Shown here one piece after another: positions 55,342-64,000 of a DNA stretch of 64,000 nt. Under the pieces are notes generated by a model. That model ran no database searches, was not told the origin of the DNA, and saw only the letters and a list, made by a program, of their open reading frames with translations. The stretch spans positions 168,409,837 to 168,473,836 of the forward strand of contig CM022300.1 in the NCBI GenBank assembly GCA_011799875.1. Direction: 5' to 3'. The stretch comes from Thinopyrum elongatum (taxonomy: Eukaryota; Streptophyta; Magnoliopsida; Poales; Poaceae). Numbering within the stretch: the stretch's first letter is position 1; the number at the start of each line of letters is the position of its first letter. Made by a program: the position numbers and the translations under genes.

Positions 55342-58210
55342 CTATTTGTTGTCAAGTGTGGCACTGATGGTGAAGGAACCACCAGTGCCGTCCTCCTTGG
55401 CGGGCACCTTCTTTGTCGCCGGCGGAGCGGCTTTGTTCTTCTTGCACTTGCCGGTGGAGCTCTCTGGTGCGTCCTTGATGGCAGCGCAGCACTCCGAACA
55501 GGTGCGCTTGCCGGAGTGGGCACAGGAGCTCTTACCGGACTTCCTCTTGTTCTCCCCCCTGGAGCTTCAGCGGCAAGTGCCTTGGCGGCAGTTGCGGCAG
55601 CTGCTTCCCGGTAGATCTTGTCGGCGCAAATAAGTGCATCCTTCTTATCGCAGGGAACTGTGATAACACTTACTGGGCCTGGCATCTTCAACACGTTGTA
55701 GGCATAATGAGAGGCTGCCATGAACTTGGCGAGCGCTGGACGGCCAAGTATCCCATTATAAGGCAATGGAATATCGGCAACGTCAAAGGTGACCTTCTCG
55801 GTCCGGTAGTTCAGCTCGCCGCCAAATGTCACTGGCAGCGTGATCTTCCCTTTCGGCTTGCTCCTTCCTGGATTGACTCCTTGGAAAGTACCAGTTTCCT
55901 CAAGCTCGCCGTCAGGGATTTGAAGTTTCCGGAGCACAGCGGGCGAAATCAGATTCAAGCCGGCCCCACCGTCAACTAACATCTTCGTGACCTTGAGGTT
56001 GCGGATCGTTGGTGAAACCAACATCGGCAAGCACCCGACCGCCGTTGTGCGGTCAGGGTGGTCCTCAATGTCAAAGACGATAGGCGTGTCGGACCACTTC
56101 AGAAGCTTTCTGGTGTCAACAGATGGTTCCGCCGCATTGATCTCTCGCGCCCACTGTTTAAGTTGGCAGTGAGAAGAATGCAATGAAGCACCACCGTCAA
56201 CACACAAGACTTCTGCGGCTTTCTGAAATTCGTGCTCACTGGATTCTTCATCATCTAGATCATCATCATCATCATCTTTGTCGCGGCCACGAGGAGGCCT
56301 GTCTCTCTGCTGCTGCTTGGCCTTGCCGTGACGCCCTCCTCGGGCAGTGCGCTTCTTGCCAGACCCGCCAGCACCTTCTGGGGCCTTCTCCTTGTCACGC
56401 CTCTCATACTCAGCTTTCTGCTGTTTGACAAGCTGCTCGACTCGTCGGCAGTTCTGGAGATCGTGTCCCTTGGTGCGGTGGATCTTGCAATATTGCTTGT
56501 CGGAGCCGTCCTGCTTGTCGGCAGCCGCCAAGGCCTGACAGTTGGCGCACGCGGCAATCTCCTTCCGGAGCCCTCGACTTTGGCCTTGTCGGCGCTGCCG
56601 TTGCCGCTGGACTGTTCGACGGCAAGCACAGCTTTGCCCTTTTTCTTCCTGTTGTTCCGCCGCCGGCCCTTCTTTGCCGGGGCGGTACCTTCGCTGTCAG
56701 AGCTCCCCCCTGCGCCAACACCTTCACCGGGAAGTTTCCTTCCCTCTTCAGCACGCGCACACTTGTCGGCGAGAGCATATAGCTGGCCAATGTCTCTGAC
56801 CTTGGTCATCGCCATTTCCTCCCGCATCTTGCGGTTACGCACGTTCTGATGGAACGCGCTAACCACCGCAGCGGGGTGAACATCTGGGATGTTGTACTGT
56901 ACGCGGCTGAACCTTTGAATGTATTTGCGCAGGGGCTCTCCTTCCTTCTGGGGGATGAGATGAAGATCACTCTCCTGGCCATGAGGTTGATGACCGCCAA
57001 TAAAGGCACCAACAAACTGATGGCACAGGTCCGCCCATGAAGAAATGGAGTTCTCCGGCAAGTGCATGAGCCATGAGACGACGTTGCGCTTTAACACGAG
57101 CGGGAAGTAGTTAGCAAGAATCTTGTCGTCTCGTCCCCCGGCAGCTTGCACCGCAATGGTGTAAATGCTGAGGAACTCCGACGGGTGTGTCTTGCCATCA
57201 TACTTCTCCGGCACGTCAGGCTTGAAAGCCTTGCGGTTGGGCCACTGGACCTGCCACAGCTCACGGGTGAACGCTGGACAACTTACCGCGTACGGCAAGT
57301 CGCCAGGATCCCCTGCCGCATGCATGTCAACAGCGGGCCCTGCGCGTCTGTCGGACTGACGATGCGCTTCTCTCCTTCGCTCGATAGTGGTACGAGCGTC
57401 TTCTCCTCTGCATTCCTGAAGAACGAGGCGCTGGTCACGACGAGCTCGCGGGTCAGACGACGCCGTGGAATCATCACCACGGGCGTCGTTTCGACGTGTC
57501 GGCGACCGAGGCCGTCTGGGCAGGGAGTGTACGGTTGTTGCCCCCTCGCCGTTCTTGTTGGTGACAGCATTGTCACCAGTTCTCTTGTTGGCCGCACGCA
57601 CCGGGTCGGCATCAGCGAAGCTGAGAAGGCTCTGAATGGTTGCCCTCCACTCGTCAAGCTTATCTGCTAGTGGAGGGAAGTTCAGGAGCAGCTGCGCACG
57701 CGCCAACGCTTCTGCTGGTGAGGGAGGTATCGAGTGGCGTGAGGACTATGGGATGCTCTTACTCCTAACAGTGTTAGAAGGAGCATCTCCACGCCCAGGC
57801 GACCGTACCTCGACCCCGCCAGCGTGTTGTTGCGTATGGTGACCATGCGCATCTCGAGATCGATGCGCAAGTTCATTATCCAGGGAGCGCCTGGCACCTG
57901 GGGCGTCAGGACGCTGCCTGTCACGGGCTTCTTGCGAAGGCCGCGGCGTCTGAATCGGCGCAGGCGTTCCAGAACGCGCAGCACCGTTTCTGGAGCTTGC
58001 AGGGCCAGCAGCAGCGAGCAGCGCTGCGTTCCCAGACCCAGCAGCGCCAAGATTGGCGTTGCTGGCCCGGTTTTGGACAGGTGGAGGTAATAGGAGCTCT
58101 CGCTCTCCAGTCCCCCCAGCAGCCGCAATCACGTCGGCACCCTCCTGCATGGGAGCAGGCGGGTTGGACGTAGACGCACCGATGGCCGAAGTCTTCTTTT
58201 TTGGAGCCAT
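55342..58210 (-). pseudogene. gag: T2 gag-protease, broken
   Basis: The start is MAPKKKTSAIG (58210). A TAG at 57746-57748 falls in the N-terminal low-complexity region; the frame continues with ARAQLLLNFPP and the gag core (FKPDVPEKYDGKTHPSEFL to ADKCARAEEG). A frameshift near 56565 leads to the frame with the zinc-like YCKIHRTKGHDLQNC and the protease site VDGGAGLNLIS (near 55965). A second frameshift lies near 55565. The end is the TAG at 55342-55344, shared with T1. Confidence 0.88.
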
Positions 58211-58274
58211 AAGGCGGAGGATGGCCCAAAAACTAATGCGCAAATCGCTAGATTAGGTTCACACAACCTCCTTT

Positions 58275-58292
58275 CCCCTACCTGGCGCGCCA
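58275..58292 (-). other. T2 primer-binding site
   Basis: The minus strand reads TGGCGCGCCAGGTAGGGG, four bases inside the 5' LTR, identical to T1. The tRNA is not identified. Confidence 0.75.
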
Positions 58293-58296
58293 AAGA

Positions 58297-59291
58297 TGTC
58301 GGGGATGAATCCGCGATCACCTATGGGACCCAGGGAAGGACCCCTTTACGTTCGGCATGGAGAGACGGTCGCACGAAGAGCAAATCTAGCGAAGAACACG
58401 ACAGCACACGAGAGAGATTTTACCCAGGTTCGGGCCGCACGGATGTGTAAAACCCTACTCCTGCTTTTTGGTGTATTATCTGGATGATTGTTCTAGCTCC
58501 AGGAGCGCTACAGTACAGAGTAGCTGCGTACAATACTGGAATTCTCCATCTCCCAGTTCCTAACTTCCCTCCACGTTGCCTATGGGCCTCCTTTTATACG
58601 CACAAAGGGGTCACCAACAGGTGGCAAACAGTAAAGGTAGAGGTGGAAAGTTGCTACAGTAAGGCCATTATTACTAGGATGACATGTCCTACCTACCACT
58701 GACAGCAGGGGACAAGGGCATTAAATGCCCATGCCTTTGCTGTCCAGATACATGTACCCGGACGTCTTGGACGTGGGAAAAGCCTATCCCACCTGCTCCT
58801 GCACCGCTAGCTACAGAGTACCGCCGTCTACACAGTGCGCTGCCACACACGCTTGGAAGGACCCAGAGCGCCACGCTGGCAGAGGCACCCGAGCAGCACA
58901 GTAGCACAGTGGTACAGTAACGCTTGCCGCGGCAAGACCTTGCCGCACCTGACAGCTTGCCGCAACCAATAACTTGCCGCGCAAGGTAACTTGCCGGGGC
59001 AAGTACCTTGCCGCAGCTGCTATCTTGCCGCAGCCAATACCTTGCCGCAACCAATGACTTGCCGGGGCAAGTACTCTGCTACAGCAAACCTCAGGCTGGG
59101 CCTCAACTGTCCCTCCCGGCAAGCTCCTCTTGCTGGGGCCTTGACTCTTGCTTAGTATACTTTGTTCTTGAATGGCTTAATAACCTTGAGCTTCTCTCTG
59201 GCTGTCCTCCCGTAAGCCTAGCCGCGGGATGCTGCTACTGCCCGTGCACAAGTACGGGGTACTAGGGTACCCCTATTCTAGTACACCGACA
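58297..59291 (-). repeat. T2 5' LTR (995 bp)
   Basis: Matches 45238-46215 with roughly 16 substitutions by eye and a 17 bp extra motif unit near 59018. The TATA box on the minus strand is at about 58590-58600 (CGTATAAAAGG). Confidence 0.95.
58590..58600 (-). promoter_or_regulatory. T2 5' LTR TATA box
   Basis: The minus strand reads GCGTATAAAAGGAGG, about 300 bp before the LTR-internal border. It is the likely gag-pol promoter and is conserved in T1. Confidence 0.75.
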
Positions 59292-59296
59292 GTCTA

Positions 59297-60794
59297 AAAG
59301 CTCAATGTTCTTATAGCTAGAGGCATCTGACGGGAATAGGGAGGGCGTATTCGGGTTCGTATCGAAATTCTGAGCAAGTTTCATGTATAAAGTATTTTCA
59401 TTGGAGTTACGGATTATTTAATATGATTTTCTAAAGTTTTTATTAATTTCTGAAATTTAATTAATTATTTAAATTAACATTATCCGAAACAGTGTTATGC
59501 TGACGTCAGCATGACATCAGCAGGCGTCCTGACACGTGGGCCCCACATGTCATAGACTGGTTAGGTTAATTAGGGTTAACTAATTAATTAACATTTAATT
59601 AAACTAATTAATTAAATTAGATTAACCTAATCAGGATTAATTAACTAATTAATTATTTAATTTTTATTATTTTTATTTTTATTTTTTTAGGGGCTGGGCC
59701 CCATTCGTCAGCGTCACAGGGGGGTTCGGCCCCACGGGCCAGTGGCACAGGGGCGGCGGGGCCCCACCAGGCAGTGGCGAGGGCGCGGCAGCAGCGCGGC
59801 AGGGGCGAGCGGCAGCGCGGGGTGGACGGCAGCAAAGGCAGGCGCGGGGGCGCGAGGCGACGGCGGCGGTGGCGCGTCGGGCGCGGGCAGGGCGAGCGCG
59901 CGGGCTCGGGGCGGCGCGAGCAGGCGCGGGCCGGCGATAGAGGGCGCGAGTGAGCGGCGGCGAGCGAGGGGGAAGGTGGAGGCCGGGCCTCACCGTACGG
60001 TGTAGGGTACGGGCAGTGGGCGCGGGGAGGACGTCGGGGTCGGGGCGGTGACGGTGGTCGGCGACGGCGTCATGGGCGAGGCGGCGTGTCCGGCGAGGGC
60101 GGTGCGGCGTCGGGCGATGGGGCGCGGTCGTCGAGCGCGTCGGGGGGGGGTGGGGCGGTGCGGGCGAGCGCTCGGCGCTGGCTCGTCGGGCCGGCGCCCG
60201 ATCCAGTTCTGGATCGGGGGGGCGAGGGGGGGAGTGGCTGTCGGTGGGTTAGGGTTCGGTGGCCACAGGCCATATAGGAGGGGTGGAGCTGGGCCGGCCG
60301 GTGGCCCAGTTAGGCCGGGGTTTTCTCTTTTTCTTTTCTCTGTTTTCTTTTGTCTTTTTCTTTTTATTTATTCATATCTCCTGTTTAGTAAATTGTTAGG
60401 CCTCAAAATGATTTTTGTAGAACAAGGCAATTGTTCCAATAATTACTAGGCGTCCTCTACCACTGTCAAAAATTGGTTTGGAGTCAAATGGATCTCACAC
60501 CACTTTTATAATAATTAAAATGCATTAATCCTAGCAGTTTTGGTAAAGTTTGAGCCACCTAATTAATTTATTTATTGCTGGTTACAATTTTAGAATGGTC
60601 TCTGCAATATTTGCTATTTATTGAACATTTTAGTTTCTATGTTGGATAACTTTTATTTTCCACTTTCATTTAAATTTGAATTTGAGTTAGGAGTTGAAAT
60701 GCAATATGATGCTAATGATGATTATGCACTGTTAAACATGCTGACTTGTCATTATCAAAAGTGATTACTGTGGCTAATGACATGGGGTGTTACA
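59297..60794 (-). repeat. G 5' LTR, outer part (right of T2)
   Basis: Continues the LTR interrupted at 45237 and aligns with 36888-38454. It has internal deletions in the GC-rich part relative to the other LTR and a clearer TATA-like TATATGGCC on the minus strand near 60268. It ends GGGTGTTACA followed by CACCA. Confidence 0.92.
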
Positions 60795-61965
60795 CACCAG
60801 GTACCTTATCTTTGCTTCTCCTTCCCCTGGATACTCCAAAATCCTTCGAGGCCACCTTACGAATGCAAGTCGCCATCTTCCTCCACACATTGTCTGCATC
60901 TTCTCCTTCCTCCCAAGGGCCCTCTTTAATGACCCTCTCCTTGAACACCTGAGCTACCTCCCCCTTGAGCTTCCACCACATCGTTCTAGCGACTTTGGCA
61001 CGCTTATCCCGCTAGACACGAATCCAAAAGCGGAAGTCAGCAACCACCAGCTTATGCTGAGGGACAACACTCTCTCTAGGTATCACCTTACAATCTAGGC
61101 ACGCACGCCTATCTTCTCTTCTTGAGAGGATGAAATCAATTTGGCTAGAGTGTTGGCCACTACTAAAAGTCACCAGATGTGATTCTCTCTTTCTAAAGAG
61201 GGTGTTAGCTACAATCATGCCGTAGGCTACAACAAAGCTTAAGACACCTTCTCCTTCTTGATTCCTGATGCCATAGCCAAAGCCCCCATGCACCCTTCAA
61301 AACCTATGTTAGATGTACCCACATGGCCATTGAGGTCTCCTCCTATGAAGAGCTTCTCGCCAATCGATACATTCCTAACCATGTCCTCCACACCTTCCCA
61401 GAACTCCCTCTTGGTGTTCTCATTGTGGCCTACTTGCGGGGCATACGCGTTGATAACATTGAGAACTAAGTCCCCAACTACCAGCTTGACCAGGATAATC
61501 CAGTCCCACGTCTCTTGACGTCTACCACTCCATACTTGAGGCTCTTGTTGATCAAGATGCCTATGCCATTTCTATTTGCAGCCATCCCCGTGTACCACAG
61601 CTTGAAGCCGGTATCCTCCACCTCCTTCGCCTTTTGTCCCCTCCATTTGGTTGGACGCAAAGAATATCAACACCTCTCCTCGCCGCTGCATCAACTAGCT
61701 CCCGAAGCTTCCCTGTTAGAGACCCTACGTTCCAGCTACCTAAGCGAACCCTCCTAGGCTTGGCTAGCTTCCTTAACCTTTGCACCTGTCGAGTCAAATG
61801 CGAAGACACTTGCTCATTTTCAACTAAATCTGGGCGCCGATGTAGTGCAATAAATTTTTGGGTTTCATCTCCATAAGAGTGGCTGAGTTTTTGTGTTGGC
61901 TCGCCAAGGCTATCACAACCCTCATCCTTTACTCGGGCTTGGGAGCGGCTATGTTGAGACAACAT
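60790..61965 (-). pseudogene. LINE endonuclease (APE type), fragmented
   Basis: On the minus strand: MLSQHSRSQARVKDEG start (61965), then RVRLGSWNVGSLTGKLREL and RRGVDILCVQ (the first endonuclease block), GYKLWYTG-like FKLWYTGMAANRNGIGI (61478-61660), and HGGFGYGIRNQEGEGVL with SSQIDFILSRREDR (61012-61293). The linker toward RT (WWKLKGEVAQVFKERV, 60790-60981) follows. Frameshifts near 61640 and 61480 break it. The HGGFG and SQIDFIL motifs are typical of plant RTE endonucleases. Confidence 0.88.
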
Positions 61966-61975
61966 AGGTGGATTT
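60795..61975 (-). mobile_element. RTE-type LINE, 5' part
   Basis: Continues the LINE after removal of element G and one CACCA. It carries the endonuclease end of the ORF. The 5' border near 61975 is approximate, set where similarity to LINE coding sequence stops and gypsy-like debris begins. Confidence 0.85.
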
Positions 61976-62750
61976 GAATAAGTGTCAAAGTAGCGAGGAG
62001 ATAAATTGCCATGATTCCATATCGGGGCACCTTAAGGGAGGTTACTCATAGAATTATTCCCTTAAGTGGCAAAAATATTACTTTTGATACAAGGATCATT
62101 GTAAATCTTCATACCAGGCTAAGGCAATTAACAAACGATAGTTTGAGTGAGTTCGAAGAAATGGCATACTCAGAATGAAATCGAAGCTATGGCTATAGAA
62201 CAATCGGCAAATGGAAGGCACATTCCAATTGTTATCGAAGATATAACCTAGTGTCTCAGTGTGCTTTCAAGAACTTGTGCATTCCCATATTCATCAGAGT
62301 TTAACAAACATCTATGCCAAAGATCTTGGTGACACCTCATACTACAATGATGAATAATGATGGAGGATGCAGATACAATGGAAGACAACACTTCCTCAGA
62401 TTTTACCTTAGCAATGCCAAGGAAACAAAATCAGGATGATCGACGGAGAGACATTTAGCACTCCTCTTCTAATGTTCTTCGTGATGTACTAGGCACCACG
62501 ATCGTGCTTAGAAACACCCTCGATGTGGTCATCAAGTAAAGGTCGGACTTCGGAACACAAGGGTCCATAAGGAACAACTTCTAGAATAAGTTGTACGAAA
62601 TCCTCATGGAGAAGATGATCAAATTGCTCAATCAAGATACTACAATAATAGATCTTCCGGCTAGGTGTCGTGACCCAACATATAGCACTACACATCATAC
62701 GTACAAACAACATGCAAGTGTGTGTTGGTACAACATGGCATAACAACATA
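61976..62750. mobile_element. Non-coding gypsy interior fragment
   Basis: No coding frame. Part of it (62490-62680) aligns with the interior of element G at about 40140-40380 at a visibly lower identity than the LTR pairs. This looks like an older relative of G into which the LINE inserted. Borders are uncertain. Confidence 0.5.
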
Positions 62751-63480
62751 GGCTTCTAAATAGGTCTTTTTGCCCTCTGAACTCGCGAACACGGTTTCTT
62801 GCTATTTTTCAAGCCAGTTTTAGAATTTTTTGACTCCTCATCGGAATTGAGTGATTCTTTTTGCTTTCGAAAGCTTGAGTCAGTAGCATTCTTTAGAAAA
62901 ATTCTCAGAAAATTGGCACACAATTTTCTAGAGGAAAGTTGGAGATAGAGTTTTTTGGTATATCCTACTTGGCAGTTGTTTCTCATCATTATCTTCACTA
63001 CCATTGTGATCTTTACTTATATCTTGTTGTTCAGAGCTACTTCATATCCTTTGTTGCTGCTATTTGTGCTACGCTGTAACCTCTTTAGTGTTCTAGGCTC
63101 GCATCTCTAGTTCGGTCTAGCCTAGGACCAGCACAGTACCATCGTTGAGCGTTTATTCAACATTGCATCTCTGAATTGATTATTGCTAATCTTTTGCTAC
63201 CATATAATGCCAACCCAACTCCACATATTTTCTGCATCGTGCATATTTACGTTCACCTGGCAATCGCTTTCTCAATCTTTGGAGTTATTTGATACCGCTG
63301 GTTGGCGGTCACCACCTGCTGCATGGTAAGAACTTGTAAGACATTGGTATTTCCTATACTTTGATCATTTTACCACAATATCCTAGTAGTTCATATAAAC
63401 ATTATTTTTGGATTTTGTTTCTTGTTTTTCTACTAATTATGACATGTTTCGAGGTTGTTAGTTCTTGGGCTTCATCGATC
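62751..63480 (+). other. Unassigned AT-rich sequence upstream of a gag remnant
   Basis: No gene is recognised. It may be the LTR and leader of the gypsy element whose gag follows, but I see no second LTR, primer-binding site or target duplication in the window. Confidence 0.35.
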
Positions 63481-63939
63481 GTGGGAGACTTGCCATCACC
63501 TAAGAAAATACAACAACTGTCACGACAGGAGCAACAACATTAGAATGTGCATAATCAGATTAATATTTCCACGCCACAATTTAATGGTCATTTTCGACCT
63601 GATTTATATATTGAATGGGAGTAAAAAATAATGCATTATTTGCTACCCATAATTTTGATGAGCGTCGAAAATTTCAAGCTGCAGTTAGTACTTTCAATAG
63701 CTTTGTTTTAGTTTGGTGGAGTGAATATTGTCGGTTGAACCCTGATTATTTTACCTACTACTTGGGACGGTTTAAAACTTGTCATGTGAGATGGATTCAT
63801 AGACGTTTATTATACTCATGGCGTGATTAAAAAAATACAACATTTAAAACAAGGTAGTGACACCATAACAAAATATTATGATGATTTACAAACTACCTTG
63901 CTGCACTCCTTTTTAGAAGAAAGTGAAGAAGATTTTATG
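63481..63939 (+). pseudogene. gag: Decayed gypsy gag
   Basis: In shifting frames: FNGHFRPDLYIEWE, then a stop and frameshift, THNFDERRKFQAAVSTF, VWWSEYCR, and later IQHLKQGSDTITKYYDD with LLHSFLEESEEDFM. The order (FxG...YxxWE, F...RK...A...F...WW, L.QG...V..YY..) is the capsid-like gag of plant gypsy elements. Several stops and frameshifts show it is dead. Confidence 0.75.
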
Positions 63940-64000
63940 TGTTGGGAAACATAGTAGAAAACAAAAAAATCACCCTATGAACACCCAGGAACAATATGAA
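63940..64000 (+). mobile_element. Possible start of another LTR element, cut by the window edge
   Basis: TGTTGGGAAACATAGTAG interrupts the gag remnant after EEDFM and resembles the TGTTGGGGAACGTAG start of Angela/BARE-type copia LTRs as I remember them. Only 61 bp are visible. Confidence 0.4.

Larger units (their letters stand above)
45238..59291 (-). mobile_element. T2: Tat-lineage Ty3/gypsy element with an intact antisense gene
   Basis: The duplication GTCTA (45233-45237 and 59292-59296) interrupts an LTR of element G exactly where the other G LTR reads GGTCTAAAAGC. LTRs are 978 and 995 bp with TGTCGG/CCGACA termini. The 14,054 bp element has minus-strand gag-protease and pol, and a plus-strand spliced aORF between pol and the 3' (left) LTR. 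It is related to T1 but clearly diverged in LTR and spacer. Gag-pol has about six lesions; the aORF has none. Confidence 0.95.
34925..60794 (-). mobile_element. G: chromodomain Ty3/gypsy element, largely non-coding, split by T2
   Basis: The target duplication is CACCA (34920-34924 and 60795-60799), with termini TGTGACGCC (34925) and GTGTTACA (60794). On the minus strand the LTR starts TGTAACACCCC. The 5' LTR is 60794-59297 plus 45237-43276 (3460 bp, interrupted by T2), followed by a primer-binding site. The interior is about 4.8 kb and the 3' LTR is 38454-34925 (3530 bp). Only the integrase C-terminus and chromodomain are recognisable next to the 3' LTR. Without T2 the element is about 11.8 kb, most of it LTR. 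Confidence 0.92.

Noticed and set aside
1..64000. Naming elements with database family names beyond Maximus-type
   Set aside because: I recognise lineage features but cannot verify family names without a search.
1..64000. tRNA, rRNA or host protein-coding genes
   Set aside because: No cloverleaf-like or rRNA sequence was noticed, and all convincing protein motifs belong to transposable elements. Primer-binding sites are short tRNA complements only.

Overview
The window is a stack of nested plant transposable elements with no recognisable host gene. Large LTR retrotransposons inserted into one another, 3.5-3.8 kb Ty3/gypsy LTRs, a 14.6 kb SIRE/Maximus-type copia element and a split RTE-type LINE all suggest intergenic DNA of a large grass genome, most likely Triticeae (wheat, barley or a relative). 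This is judged from sequence style only; no database was searched.

Layout. (i) 1-1312, 14334-14343 and 28992-33087 are pieces of one plus-strand gypsy element (here X): 3' non-coding interior, then a 3.76 kb 3' LTR at 29333-33087. Its 5' part lies left of the window. (ii) A minus-strand Tat-lineage gypsy element (T1, 1313-14328, target duplication ATCAT) sits in X. (iii) A plus-strand copia element (C, 14344-28986, duplication CTTGT) inserted into X 10 bp past T1's duplication. (iv) X itself ends inside the 3' tail of a minus-strand RTE-type LINE (33088-34924 and 60795 to about 61975). (v) That LINE is split by a minus-strand chromodomain gypsy element (G, 34925-60794, duplication CACCA), whose interior has almost lost its coding capacity. 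(vi) One LTR of G is in turn split by a second Tat element (T2, 45238-59291, duplication GTCTA). (vii) The right end (61976-64000) holds gypsy debris, a decayed gag and what may be the first 61 bp of another LTR element.

Coding content. T1 and T2 carry gag-protease-RT-RNase H-archaeal-type RNase H-integrase on the minus strand. On the opposite strand, between integrase and 3' LTR, both carry a large extra gene (aORF). In T2 it can be read as four exons (46587-48220, 48304-48458, 48534-48755, 48853-50591) giving an unbroken 1249-codon frame, with its own TATA-like box about 155 bp before the ATG. T1 keeps the same three introns at the same phases. T2's gag-pol has about six lesions while the antisense gene has none. 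In T1 the 5' half of the antisense gene is inverted. Element C also has an extra gene downstream of RNase H, preceded by a plant-like TATA box and a possible leader intron. These internally promoted accessory genes are the most interesting content.

None of the elements looks autonomous now: every gag-pol set has stops or frameshifts. By hand alignment the LTR pairs of C and T2 differ at roughly 1.6 percent of sites, so those insertions look geologically recent.
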